Positions 18,612 to 26,922 of a stretch of 64,000 nucleotides of DNA are shown in pieces. The DNA is taken from assembly GCA_024640625.1 (NCBI GenBank), contig JAHEER010000004.1, positions 1-64,000 on the forward strand. Direction: 5' to 3'. Within the stretch, counting starts at the first letter, position 1; each line of letters begins with the position of its first letter. The position numbers and the translations under genes were made by a program. Origin of the DNA: Desulfobulbaceae bacterium. Lineage in GTDB: Bacteria; Desulfobacterota; Desulfobulbia; Desulfobulbales; Desulfocapsaceae. The notes beneath the pieces are model-generated. The model was not told the DNA's origin, made no database searches, and saw only the letters and a program-made list of their open reading frames with translations.

Positions 18612-21197
18612 TCAGGCCTGCCCCCGCTTCCAGAAGGTCAGCAGCGGGCTGGCTATGAATATCGACGAGTAGGTACCAATCAGCACCCCGATCAGCAGGG
18701 CGAAAGAGAAATCGTGAATCACCGAGCCGCCGAACAGGAACAGAGACAGCAACACCATGGCCGAGGTCAGCGAGGTGACGATCGTTCTGCTGATTACCTG
18801 GTTGACGCTGTCATTGATAACCTGGGGGGTGAGGCGGAACTTTTCCAGCTTCTTCATATTCTCTCTGATACGGTCAAAAACAACCACCGAGTCGTTCAGC
18901 GAATAACCGGCCAGGGTGAGCAGGGCGGTCACGATCAGCAGGGTGATCTCGATATTGAAGAGCCAGCAAATGCCCAGAACAACCAGCACATCGTGAAAGG
19001 TTGCCGCCGCCGCCGCAAGCCCGAAGCTGATATCAAAGCGAAAGGCGAGGTAGACGATAACCCCGGCCAGCGAAATGAGGATGGCCTGAATCGCCTTGTT
19101 GCGCAGTACGGCGCTGACGCTGGAGCCAATTTCAGACTGTGATTCGAGAACGAATCCTTTGTCTGCCAGTTCTTTGTCAAACAATTCGTTGACCTGGTCG
19201 CTGAGGTTGGCGACCACCGCCTCTGACTTTTTGACTTTGATAATCAGCCGATTTTCGTTTTCGACCTCCTGCAAGTTGATGCCCTCCATACCGTTGCGGG
19301 TAAATACTCCCCGAACCTCAGCCATGGAAAAAGGCTGCTCGGCTTTGTACTGGAGAAGTGAGCCGCCGGAAAAATCGACACCCATGTTGGCGCTGCCCCT
19401 GGCTATCTGGAAGAAAGCGATAAGGCCGATAAGTATCATTACCCCCGAAAGCGAGAAGGTGATGGTCCGCACCTTCATGAAATCGATGTTGGGCTTCTTG
19501 GTGAATTGCAGAAACTTAAGATTGGTGATGACTCGTTTAGCGGCCAACACGTCAAATACCAACCTCGAACAGAACAGGGCGGTAAAGAGGTTGAAGATGA
19601 TGCCGAGGCTCAGGGTGACGGCGAATCCTTTGATCGGACCGGTACCGAAAAGAAACAGCGCCATGGCGGTGATCAGGGTCGTCACCTGAGAGTCGACGAT
19701 GGTCCACAACGCCTTGCCGAAGCCCCCGTCGATACTTGACCGGACTGGCTTGCCAAGGGCGTATTCCTCCCTCATCCGCTCGAAAATAAGGACATTGGCG
19801 TCAACCGCCATACCTATGGAAAGCACGATTCCGGCAATACCTGGAAGAGTAAGTGTGGCGTTGAGCACCGCCAGGCCCGAGAAGAGAAAGAGGATGTTGA
19901 GAGTCAGGGCGAAATTGGCGATGATTCCGGATAGCCGGTAATAAATGATCATGAATCCCAGGACCAGCAGGGCACCGAAAACACCTGAAATCAATCCCTT
20001 TTGGATGGAGTCCTTACCCAGACTCGAGCCCACTGTCATATTCTGGATGACGTCAACCGGGGCCGGCAGGGCGCCGACCCGCAGGACAATGGCAAGGTCC
20101 GAGGCCTCCTCGTGGGTGAAACTGCCGGAGATCTGGGCTGAGCCGCCCAGGATCCGCTCTCTGATAACCGGAGCCGATTTTACCACCCCGTCCAGCACGA
20201 TGGCCATTCTGCGGCCGACATTTTTTTCGGTCAAGGTGGCGAACACCTTTCCGCCGCGGGAGGTCAGGTCGATGCTGACATAGGGCTCGTTAAAGGTGCC
20301 GCCAATTCTGACCTGGGCATTTTTGACCATATCACCGGTCATCAACACCTTGGTCTCGAGCAGGATCGGCCGGTAACTTTCAATACCGGTCTGGTTGTCG
20401 ACCAGTCTCTCGAAATAAATGGCCGTGTTGGCCGGCAGAGATGCAGCCAGAAGGCGGTTTAGTTCGCTTACCGCGTCCCGCTCCTGCCATTTGCCAGACC
20501 ATTGGCCTGAGTCGATCGCGTCGGCGACCAGTTGATCGATGTTTACCCCTTCACCCTCAGCCACCAGTTTGAATTCGAGCTGAGCGGTATCGCCGAGCAG
20601 CTTCATGGCCCGCTCGGGGTCCCTTACCCCGGGCAGCTGGATAACAATTTCGTCCGCACCCTGGCGAATGATCACCGGCTCGGCAACACCGAACTGGTCG
20701 ATTCTGTTTCTGATGATCTCCAGGGATTGGGCCACCGCATTGTTCTTAATATAGTCTTTCTTTTCCTGGCTCAATCCAAGGATGATGCGGGGGAAACTGC
20801 CTTCTTTGGCATCCACCTGGACGTCAAGCTCTTCGTCAAATCCGTCCTGGATGATCTCCTGGACTTTGTCTACCGCACTGGCGTTGGGCAGAGTGAAGAT
20901 GATGGTATCCTTTGAGGCCGACGTGGTCTGGACTGCGGTCACCGATTCCTCCGCCAGGGTGTCCTTGAGATCATTGGCGGCAAGTTCTAGGGTGTTCTCC
21001 TCGGCTTTCTGGAGGTTGACCTTGAGTACCAGGTGCATGCCTCCCTGCAGATCGAGGCCGAGCCTCAGCCCTTCGGGGGCCATGTATTTTTTCCACCAGG
21101 ATGGCGCGCCGGCGTAGAAGGAGGGCACCACTGTGATGACGGCGAGTACAATGAGAAAAAACAAAAATCCGAGTTTTATTTTTAAGGCGGTGTTCAT
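18612..21197 (-). CDS. secDF: Protein translocase subunits SecD and SecF fused in one chain
   Basis: An 861-residue RND-type membrane protein that uses the proton gradient to pull exported proteins through SecYEG. Residues 1-540 are SecD: TM1 (about 8-28), LRLGLDLQGGMHLVL, the large P1 region, IRNRIDQFGVAEPVIIRQG, and membrane segments with GIVLSIGMAVDANVLIFERMREE. Residues about 570-861 are SecF: GVDFSGGSLLQYK, membrane segments, LTLAGYSLNDSVVVFDRIREN and SRTIVTSLTSAMVLL. The joining region (about 540-570) has no stop, so this is a true fusion like B. subtilis SecDF. yajC, the common neighbour, is absent; the next gene upstream is larB. Confidence 0.95.
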   Translation of the reverse strand: MNTALKIKLGFLFFLIVLAVITVVPSFYAGAPSWWKKYMAPEGLRLGLDLQGGMHLVLKVNLQKAEENTLELAANDLKDTLAEESVTAVQTTSASKDTIIFTLPNASAVDKVQEIIQDGFDEELDVQVDAKEGSFPRIILGLSQEKKDYIKNNAVAQSLEIIRNRIDQFGVAEPVIIRQGADEIVIQLPGVRDPERAMKLLGDTAQLEFKLVAEGEGVNIDQLVADAIDSGQWSGKWQERDAVSELNRLLAASLPANTAIYFERLVDNQTGIESYRPILLETKVLMTGDMVKNAQVRIGGTFNEPYVSIDLTSRGGKVFATLTEKNVGRRMAIVLDGVVKSAPVIRERILGGSAQISGSFTHEEASDLAIVLRVGALPAPVDVIQNMTVGSSLGKDSIQKGLISGVFGALLVLGFMIIYYRLSGIIANFALTLNILFLFSGLAVLNATLTLPGIAGIVLSIGMAVDANVLIFERMREEYALGKPVRSSIDGGFGKALWTIVDSQVTTLITAMALFLFGTGPIKGFAVTLSLGIIFNLFTALFCSRLVFDVLAAKRVITNLKFLQFTKKPNIDFMKVRTITFSLSGVMILIGLIAFFQIARGSANMGVDFSGGSLLQYKAEQPFSMAEVRGVFTRNGMEGINLQEVENENRLIIKVKKSEAVVANLSDQVNELFDKELADKGFVLESQSEIGSSVSAVLRNKAIQAILISLAGVIVYLAFRFDISFGLAAAAATFHDVLVVLGICWLFNIEITLLIVTALLTLAGYSLNDSVVVFDRIRENMKKLEKFRLTPQVINDSVNQVISRTIVTSLTSAMVLLSLFLFGGSVIHDFSFALLIGVLIGTYSSIFIASPLLTFWKRGQA

Positions 21198-21252
21198 AAA
21201 TTTTTCCGTAAGGAATTAGTAATGACCAGTTTGCACAGAATCCAGCCCCGCG

Positions 21253-21280
21253 ATTATACCGTAATGCCTGAATCTTGCAA
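21253..21280 (-). promoter_or_regulatory. Predicted sigma-70 promoter of secDF
   Basis: On the minus strand TTGCAA (21280-21275), 16 bases, then a consensus TATAAT (21258-21253). It lies between the larB stop (21361) and the secDF start, indicating that secDF and following genes are expressed separately from larB. Confidence 0.6.
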
Positions 21281-21360
21281 GGTTTCAACGCACTTTGTTG
21301 GGCTACCGGTTGGCTTTTCAGGGGCAGCGTGTGGACGGTGCCTGCAGCCCCACCCTGCAA

Positions 21361-22116
21361 TCAGTCGAGTGCATTAATTTTTATAGCCATGCAGGCAGCG
21401 CCGAAACCGTTGTCAATGTTGACCACGGCCAGTCCCGGGGCACAGCTGTTGAGCATGCCGAGCAAGGCGGCAAACCCTCCGACTCCGGCACCGTAGCCCA
21501 CCGAGGTGGGTACGCCGATTACCGGACAGCGGACAAGTCCCCCAACCACGCTGGGCAGCGCCCCTTCCATGCCGGCGACGACGATGATGACGGCAGCCTT
21601 CTGCAGATGTTCGTGGTGGGCAAGGAGCCGATGCAGCCCTGCAACCCCGGCATCGTAGATGGTGCGGCAGGGATGGCCCAGGGTCTCGATGGTTATACGG
21701 GCCTCTTCTGCCACACCGAGATCTGAGGTGCCGGCGCAGATCACCACGATTTCACCTCTGACCTGATCAGGCTCGATCGTCAGGCTGCCATGCTGCAGAA
21801 TGCGGGCCTGCTGGTGATAGACAAACTGCGGGATCTGCTCCCTGACCAGGGCAGCCTTTCGGGAATCCACCCGGGTAACCAGAACTGGTTCATGCTGCTC
21901 GAGCATGGCGGCGCTGATGGCACCAATCTGCTCCGCACTTTTCGATTCACCGAAAACTACCTCGGGAAGCCCGGTTCGAAGTTCGCGCTGGTGGTCGACA
22001 CAGGCTCCGTCGAGCGTCTCGGCAGGGAAGCTTCGCAACTGGTGCAGCGCCTCCTCGACATCGACTTGACCGCTGCGTACCCGCTCGAGGAGATTGTAAA
22101 GAGTGTTGCTGTTCAT
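21361..22116 (-). CDS. larB: Nickel pincer cofactor biosynthesis protein LarB
   Basis: A 251-residue PurE-like enzyme. In characterised systems LarB carboxylates and hydrolyses nicotinic acid adenine dinucleotide to begin synthesis of the nickel-pincer nucleotide of lactate racemase. Diagnostic C-terminal half: IVVICAGTSDLGVAEEA, RTIYDAGVAGLHRLL, VVAGMEGALPSVVGGL, VIGVPTSVGYGAGVGGF and NIDNGFGAA. The N-terminal third (LRSFPAETLDGACVDHQRELRTGLPEVVFGE, split across residues 27-57) also fits. larC and larE are not in the window, so whether the pathway is complete cannot be seen. Confidence 0.93.
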   Translation of the reverse strand: MNSNTLYNLLERVRSGQVDVEEALHQLRSFPAETLDGACVDHQRELRTGLPEVVFGESKSAEQIGAISAAMLEQHEPVLVTRVDSRKAALVREQIPQFVYHQQARILQHGSLTIEPDQVRGEIVVICAGTSDLGVAEEARITIETLGHPCRTIYDAGVAGLHRLLAHHEHLQKAAVIIVVAGMEGALPSVVGGLVRCPVIGVPTSVGYGAGVGGFAALLGMLNSCAPGLAVVNIDNGFGAACMAIKINALD

Positions 22117-22348
22117 TTTTCACCTGTATACTGCCTGAAACCGGCAGGCTGGGCCGGTCTGTCGAATAGATTGAAAAATGCTACCTTAGCACGTGCATAA
22201 ATCAAGGTAAAGGATTCCTGTTCTGTTTACCGCGGCGATCGATTTTGTTACACTGTGACGCGCACCAGAGGGCGTCTTTCGAATCCTGGCAGGAGACCAT
22301 GGCCGGGACCGCAGGTGAACTACTGATTACTATAGGTAAACTACGCTG

Positions 22349-23362
22349 ATGCAAAATCTTCCTGACTATATCGACAGCCTGCTGTCCACCGACTCCTACG
22401 GCCATCCGGCCGCCGATGTTCAACTCATTCAGACTCACATATCCTACGTACTGATTGCCGGGGAGTTCGTCTATAAATTCAAGAAACCAATGAATTTTGG
22501 CTTTCTGGACTTTTCCACTCTCGACAAGCGGGCCCACTACTGCCTCCAGGAGGTAACCCTGAACAGACGCCTCTGCCCGGAGATCTACCTCGAGCGCGTC
22601 ACAGTAACCCGCGCGCCAGATGGTTATGCGCTGGGCGGGGACGGTGACATCGTCGAGTACGGGGTTAAAATGCGGCGCCTGGAGGAAAAACAGATGATGG
22701 GCAGGGTTCTGGCCGCCGGTGCTCTGACCGCCACTCACCTGGACCGGATTGTCGATACCCTGGTACCTTTCTATGAGTCGGCAGAGGTCAACGACGAGAT
22801 CAGATCCTATGGCCGAACTGAATCGGTCGCCGTCAACGTGGTGGAAAATTTTGAGCAGACAGAAGCCTTCGTCGACGGACCGGCTTTGAGCAGGGAACAA
22901 TTCGAGCAGATCAAGGCCTACGCTTTGGCTGTTTTGAAGCAGGAGGAGCGCTTCGACAGGCGAATCGCAGATGAAAGAATCAGGGACTGCCACGGAGATT
23001 TATATTCGGCCAACATCTGCCTCGGCGACAAGGTCTACATTTTTGATTGTATCGAGTTCAACGACCGCTTTCGCTACAGCGATGTGGCCGGCGACATCGG
23101 CTTTCTGGCCATGGATCTCGATTTCCATGGCCTCGACGATCTGGCCGATCATTTCGTGAGCCGCTACGTGGAGCGCTCGGGCGACCGGGGACTGCTGGAT
23201 CTGATAGCTTTCTACAAGTGCTACCGGGCCTATGTCCGGGGGAAGATTAATCTGTTCACCGCGGCCGATGCCGGTGTTGAGCCGGCAACTGCGGCTGACT
23301 GCACGGCCCAGGCGACACGCTATTTCGAACTGGCCCAGCGCTATGCCCGGGAAGACAGCTAA
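22349..23362 (+). CDS. Aminoglycoside-phosphotransferase-like kinase domain protein (COG2187 type)
   Basis: A 337-residue protein of the APH/choline-kinase fold. The ATP-side Lys-containing motif is YVLIAGEFVYKFKKPMNFGFLDFST. The catalytic loop is CHGDLYSANI, with the HGD near residue 214 and Asn following, and the metal site is IFDCIEFNDRFRYSDVAGD. In many bacteria this domain is fused to a P-loop kinase domain in one protein of about 520 residues. Here that second domain is the next gene, overlapping by 20 bases in the +1 frame. The substrate is unknown; the family name does not imply antibiotic resistance. Divergent from larB; the 232-base gap shows no clear promoter. Confidence 0.8.
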   Translation: MQNLPDYIDSLLSTDSYGHPAADVQLIQTHISYVLIAGEFVYKFKKPMNFGFLDFSTLDKRAHYCLQEVTLNRRLCPEIYLERVTVTRAPDGYALGGDGDIVEYGVKMRRLEEKQMMGRVLAAGALTATHLDRIVDTLVPFYESAEVNDEIRSYGRTESVAVNVVENFEQTEAFVDGPALSREQFEQIKAYALAVLKQEERFDRRIADERIRDCHGDLYSANICLGDKVYIFDCIEFNDRFRYSDVAGDIGFLAMDLDFHGLDDLADHFVSRYVERSGDRGLLDLIAFYKCYRAYVRGKINLFTAADAGVEPATAADCTAQATRYFELAQRYAREDS

Positions 23363-23918
23363 GTCAATCATTGTGGTATTTTTGGGCCTGACCGGTTCGG
23401 GAAAAAGCTACCTGGCCCAGCGCTGGGCGGCAGCTCGGGGATATCTTTGTTACAACAGTGACCAGATCAGAAAAGAGCTGGCTGGAGTGGCACCGGACAG
23501 CCGGCATCATGTGCCTTTTAACGAGGGCCTGTATAGCCCCGAGATGACCCGGCGGACATACGGGGAAATGTTGAAGCGCGCCGCGGAAGCGATTGCTGAG
23601 GGGGACACCGGCATTGTCCTGGACGGCTCCTATGGGGGTGAAGAACAGCGGCAGCAGCTAGTTGACGAGTTTAGCGGACGAGGCCTTCTGTTCTTCGTTC
23701 ATTGCCACTGCGCGGAGTCGGTGATAAAAGACCGTTTTCAACTTCGTGCTCTCGATTCCAAAGCGGTTTCGGACGGCCGATGGGAAATTTATCAAGGTCA
23801 GAAAAAGGTCTTCGTGGTTCCGACGCAGGTGGCTGGCGCCTCGCTTCTCAACCTCGATACCGATGACCGCCTTGAAGCCCTTCTTGCCAGGGTCGACGAT
23901 TTCGTCGATGGCGGCTGA
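23343..23918 (+). CDS. P-loop kinase-like protein (COG0645 type)
   Basis: A 191-residue nucleotide-binding protein. The Walker A motif is GLTGSGKS (residues 15-22), followed by CYNSDQIRKEL and a conserved VLDGSYGG that fits a Walker-B-like strand, as in the AAA_33/Zeta-like kinases. The start is ATG 23343, inside the last codons of the preceding gene. The equivalent domain is usually the C-terminal half of a fused protein, so this may be a gene fission, a frameshift or a translationally coupled pair. No strong Shine-Dalgarno precedes the ATG, which fits coupling. Confidence 0.78.
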   Translation: MPGKTAKSIIVVFLGLTGSGKSYLAQRWAAARGYLCYNSDQIRKELAGVAPDSRHHVPFNEGLYSPEMTRRTYGEMLKRAAEAIAEGDTGIVLDGSYGGEEQRQQLVDEFSGRGLLFFVHCHCAESVIKDRFQLRALDSKAVSDGRWEIYQGQKKVFVVPTQVAGASLLNLDTDDRLEALLARVDDFVDGG

Positions 23919-23966
23919 AGGAGCCCTTGAGGATCAGACAAGCACAATAATAATGGAAACAGAACA

Positions 23967-24437
23967 ATGGTGAGCAGCGTGTACAGAAGGATTTATTTTA
24001 TCAGGTTCCCCAAGGAGATCAGTGACAAACCGATCATCTATCGACTGATCAAAGAATACGACGTCGAGGTCAATATTCTGCGCGCCAATATTCTGCCGCA
24101 GCGGGAGGGCATTCTGATTATCGAGATGGCCGGGGCCAAGCAGAATATCAAGGACGGTCTTGAATATCTGAAGCAGTTGGGGGTCACCATAGAGCGTCTG
24201 GCAACGCGGATACGACGCGACGACGAGCGCTGCTTTCAATGCGGAGCCTGTACCGGTGTCTGTCCGGTGAAGGCGCTCTATATCAGGCGTGCTGACATGG
24301 CGGTGCTTTTTGATGCGGATAAATGCACTGGCTGTAACCAGTGTGTGCTGATCTGCCCGGTTCGGGCCATGGAGATGTCTTTGGGCGAGGAATGGCTGGA
24401 AACCGATGCCGCCGCAAAAGCCCCGCTTTTCTCTTGA
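23967..24437 (+). CDS. NIL-domain ferredoxin (two [4Fe-4S] clusters)
   Basis: A 156-residue protein with an N-terminal NIL domain (about residues 5-78, ferredoxin-like ligand-binding fold first seen in methionine transporters) and a 2x[4Fe-4S] ferredoxin domain (CFQCGACTGVCPVKA and CTGCNQCVLICPVRA). Such NIL-ferredoxins occur in methanogens and sulfate reducers, often with a protein for homocysteine formation from aspartate semialdehyde; that partner is not in this window. It presumably transfers electrons in the cytoplasm. GGAAAC lies 7 bases before ATG 23967. Confidence 0.88.
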   Translation: MVSSVYRRIYFIRFPKEISDKPIIYRLIKEYDVEVNILRANILPQREGILIIEMAGAKQNIKDGLEYLKQLGVTIERLATRIRRDDERCFQCGACTGVCPVKALYIRRADMAVLFDADKCTGCNQCVLICPVRAMEMSLGEEWLETDAAAKAPLFS

Positions 24438-24491
24438 GCGTGGAGCAGCTCTGAACAGCCTTCAATCGCAGAGGCTCGGCCGATGTGGCCA

Positions 24492-25238
24492 TCAGTCCAT
24501 GAAATCCATCCAATCAGGAAGGGAGAGGTTTTTGAACCAGTGGCCGATGCCATACTTTGGCGGGTTGCCTGCCTCGATCAGATCGAGTATCTCCCGGGCC
24601 TTCGGGGCGACGCTGGAGTCGGGATACATGGCGAGAAGATAGTTGAGCCTGGTCTCGGCCTGGCTATACTTCTTGGTGCGCAGATAAAACTCAACCACGT
24701 TGAATTCGTGGTTGACCAGAAACTCTGTAGCGGCCTGGATTCGGGCTTTTGCCTCGGCGGTGTAGGGCGACTCAGGAAAGGCCCGCAGCAGTTCCTCGAA
24801 GGCCTGGATTGATTCAAACGCTCCGGTGATGTCCCGGTCGATCCGGTCGATCCGGTTGTAACTGCACATCCCTTTCTGATACATCACGTAGGCGATGGCC
24901 TCGTTGGTCGGGTGCCGTTCTTCAAATTCCCTGTAGAGCACCAGCGCCTCTTCGTAGCGCTCCATGTAGTAATTGCTGTCCGCGGCCTTGAGTTCCGCCA
25001 GCGGTGCCTGGGGACTGAACGGATAGCGGTCCAGAATCTCGTTGAAATACTCGATTGCCAGAAAATACTTGCCGATATTGAATTCTTCCATCCCTTTGAT
25101 GGTCAGCTGCTCGGCCGGCAGCGATACATCGGCCTTCTCTTCGATCCGAAGGGTCTCTTTCACTGTCGTACATCCGGAACCGAGGATGAGCAGTGAGACG
25201 GTCAGCGTCAGCAGGGCGTACCACAATACTCGGCTCAT
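24492..25238 (-). CDS. bamD: Outer-membrane assembly lipoprotein BamD
   Basis: A 248-residue lipoprotein with TPR repeats, an essential periplasmic partner of BamA in inserting outer-membrane beta-barrels. The start at M (25238) gives a clean signal peptide ending in the lipobox LGSGC. A longer start at 25271 would add 11 polar residues; neither has a clear ribosome site. TPR-like helices run from about residue 40 (GMEEFNIGKYFLAIEYFNEIL, then RYPFSPQAPLAELKAADSNY) through RTKKYSQAETRLNYLLAMYP. Third gene of the trxA-trxB-bamD leftward group. Confidence 0.88.
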   Translation of the reverse strand: MSRVLWYALLTLTVSLLILGSGCTTVKETLRIEEKADVSLPAEQLTIKGMEEFNIGKYFLAIEYFNEILDRYPFSPQAPLAELKAADSNYYMERYEEALVLYREFEERHPTNEAIAYVMYQKGMCSYNRIDRIDRDITGAFESIQAFEELLRAFPESPYTAEAKARIQAATEFLVNHEFNVVEFYLRTKKYSQAETRLNYLLAMYPDSSVAPKAREILDLIEAGNPPKYGIGHWFKNLSLPDWMDFMD

Positions 25239-25284
25239 GGACACGGTATAAGGGCATTTATGTGGAATCATGCGGGCGCTGGTC

Positions 25285-26229
25285 TCATTGTTCAGATCTG
25301 GTTTTCAAATAATGCTCCGCCGCGACTACCGAATTGGCCCCTTCACCGCAGGCGTTGACAACCTGGCGCATGAGCTTGCTCCTGATGTCGCCGGCGGCAT
25401 AGACACCGGGAATGGAAGTGAGGGTTTCGTTGTCAGTGGGGATGAATCCCCACTTATCAGCTTTTAGCTGGTCCAGGGGCAGCATCTCGTTGTTGGGGGT
25501 AATGCCGATGAGTATGAAAACACCCTGGACCTCAAGGGTTGAGGAGTTGCCGTCGTTATCGACAAGCTGCAGTCTTTCGACCTCCTTGTCGCCTTCGATG
25601 GAGGTAACCCGGCTGTTCCAGATGTAATCTATCTTCTCGTTTGCAAAAGCGGTTTCCTGAAGAATTTTAATGGCCCTGAGTTCGTCACGTCGATGAATTA
25701 TTGTCACCTTGCTGGCGAACCTGGTCAGATAATCAGCCTCCTCGACGGCCGTGTCGCCGCCGCCGATAACGGCGACGTGCATATTCCGGTAAAAGGGAGC
25801 GTCGCAGGTTCCGCAATAGGAAACACCTTTGCCGGCCAACTCGGCCTCGCCCGGGATGCCGAGCTTGTTGGGGCTGGCTCCGGTACAGATGATCAGCGCC
25901 TCGCAGGTGAGGGAAGAACCATCAGCGAAAACGATGCGCTTGACGGCAGGATCGCTGAGTTCGACGGAGGCCACCTCTTTGGTCATGATGTTGACGTCGA
26001 ATCGTTTGGCATGGGCGGTCATCTTATCCATCAGGTCGAACCCGGAGATTCCGTCGGGAAAACCGGGGTAGTTGTCGACCCAGTCGGTGGTCAGTACCTG
26101 GCCTCCAGGAGCCCCTTTTTCAATAAGTATGTGATCAATTCGTGACCGTGACGCATAAAGCCCGGCAGTTAGTCCTGCCGGGCCTGCACCTAGAATGACC
26201 AGCTCAAAATGGCTTTTTTCCATTGTCAC
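25285..26229 (-). CDS. trxB: Thioredoxin-disulfide reductase
   Basis: A 314-residue flavoprotein reducing thioredoxin with NADPH. FAD-binding GAGPAGLTAGLYASR, the redox-active pair in SYCGTCDAPFYRN (CGTC rather than the more usual CATC), the NADPH motif GGGDTAVEEADYL and the C-terminal FAD site AAGDIRSKLMRQV are all present. The trxA gene is 35 bases upstream in the same transcript, so the reductase and its substrate are produced together. Confidence 0.96.
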   Translation of the reverse strand: MTMEKSHFELVILGAGPAGLTAGLYASRSRIDHILIEKGAPGGQVLTTDWVDNYPGFPDGISGFDLMDKMTAHAKRFDVNIMTKEVASVELSDPAVKRIVFADGSSLTCEALIICTGASPNKLGIPGEAELAGKGVSYCGTCDAPFYRNMHVAVIGGGDTAVEEADYLTRFASKVTIIHRRDELRAIKILQETAFANEKIDYIWNSRVTSIEGDKEVERLQLVDNDGNSSTLEVQGVFILIGITPNNEMLPLDQLKADKWGFIPTDNETLTSIPGVYAAGDIRSKLMRQVVNACGEGANSVVAAEHYLKTRSEQ

Positions 26230-26264
26230 CCGGATAAGAGAATTAGTGAAACCTCAGAAAATGA

Positions 26265-26591
26265 TTACAGGGCTTTGTTAATCAGGTCGACAAGCTGGGT
26301 TTTGCCAACCGCTCCGGTAATCTGATCGACTACCTCGCCGCCTTTGAAGAGAATGAGGGTGGGGATAGCCCGAATACCGAATTTGCCAGGCGTGACAGGA
26401 TTGTCATCGACATTCATTTTGGCGATGGAGATCTTGCCTTCATACTCATCGGCCAGCTCTTCGACGACGGGACCGATCGCTTTACAGGGGCCGCACCAGG
26501 GGGCCCAGAAATCAACCAGAGTCGGTTGATCCGAGCCGATGGCTGAATCAAATTCGGCATCATTTAACTGCAGGACTTTATCGCTGGCCAT
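26265..26591 (-). CDS. trxA: Thioredoxin
   Basis: A 108-residue thioredoxin with the active site FWAPWCGPCKAIGPV, the cis-proline segment IRAIPTLILFK, and the conserved Asp26-equivalent in LVDFWAPW. Supplies reducing equivalents to cytoplasmic enzymes. A strong AAGGAGAAAG precedes the ATG. First gene of the trxA-trxB-bamD group. Confidence 0.97.
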   Translation of the reverse strand: MASDKVLQLNDAEFDSAIGSDQPTLVDFWAPWCGPCKAIGPVVEELADEYEGKISIAKMNVDDNPVTPGKFGIRAIPTLILFKGGEVVDQITGAVGKTQLVDLINKAL

Positions 26592-26668
26592 TGTCTTTCT
26601 CCTTAGGGATTTTCTGTTTTATATTCAGGTGGTTATTGTTGCCCTGACAGAGGTGCACAGACTTGTCC

Positions 26669-26697
26669 AGTTTACCTTCTGGCCATCATACTGACAA
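26669..26697 (-). promoter_or_regulatory. Predicted promoter of trxA-trxB-bamD
   Basis: Minus strand: TTGTCA (26697-26692), 17 bases, TAAACT (26674-26669). It lies in the 331-base divergent gap (26592-26922) that also holds the hemL promoter. Nothing else was recognised in the gap. Confidence 0.4.
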
Positions 26698-26784
26698 GCA
26701 AAAACTGGGTGTACACCTGGGTCCTGACCAATTTGGTTTGTTACTTTGTGCATAAAACAGTAAAGATCAAGGGTGATGATAGGT

Positions 26785-26814
26785 TTGACATCCAAAAGTC
26801 AGCCGTGATATAGT
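26785..26814 (+). promoter_or_regulatory. Predicted sigma-70 promoter of hemL
   Basis: TTGACA (26785-26790), 18 bases, TATAGT (26809-26814): a perfect -35 and a 5-of-6 -10. The leader to the hemL ATG at 26923 would be about 100 bases. Confidence 0.65.
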
Positions 26815-26922
26815 GACGCCTCTTGTCGCGTCTGTAGGAAGATGTGTAAATAGTCTGAATAATTACAATTGTCTGGTGTCACTCAAGGCGGTGTCGCGGA
26901 GACGGTGAGCGGAGCAGAGCAT

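Noticed and set aside
22349-23362. Aminoglycoside resistance gene
   Set aside because: It belongs to the chromosomal COG2187-type family usually fused to a P-loop kinase; there is no mobile-element context.
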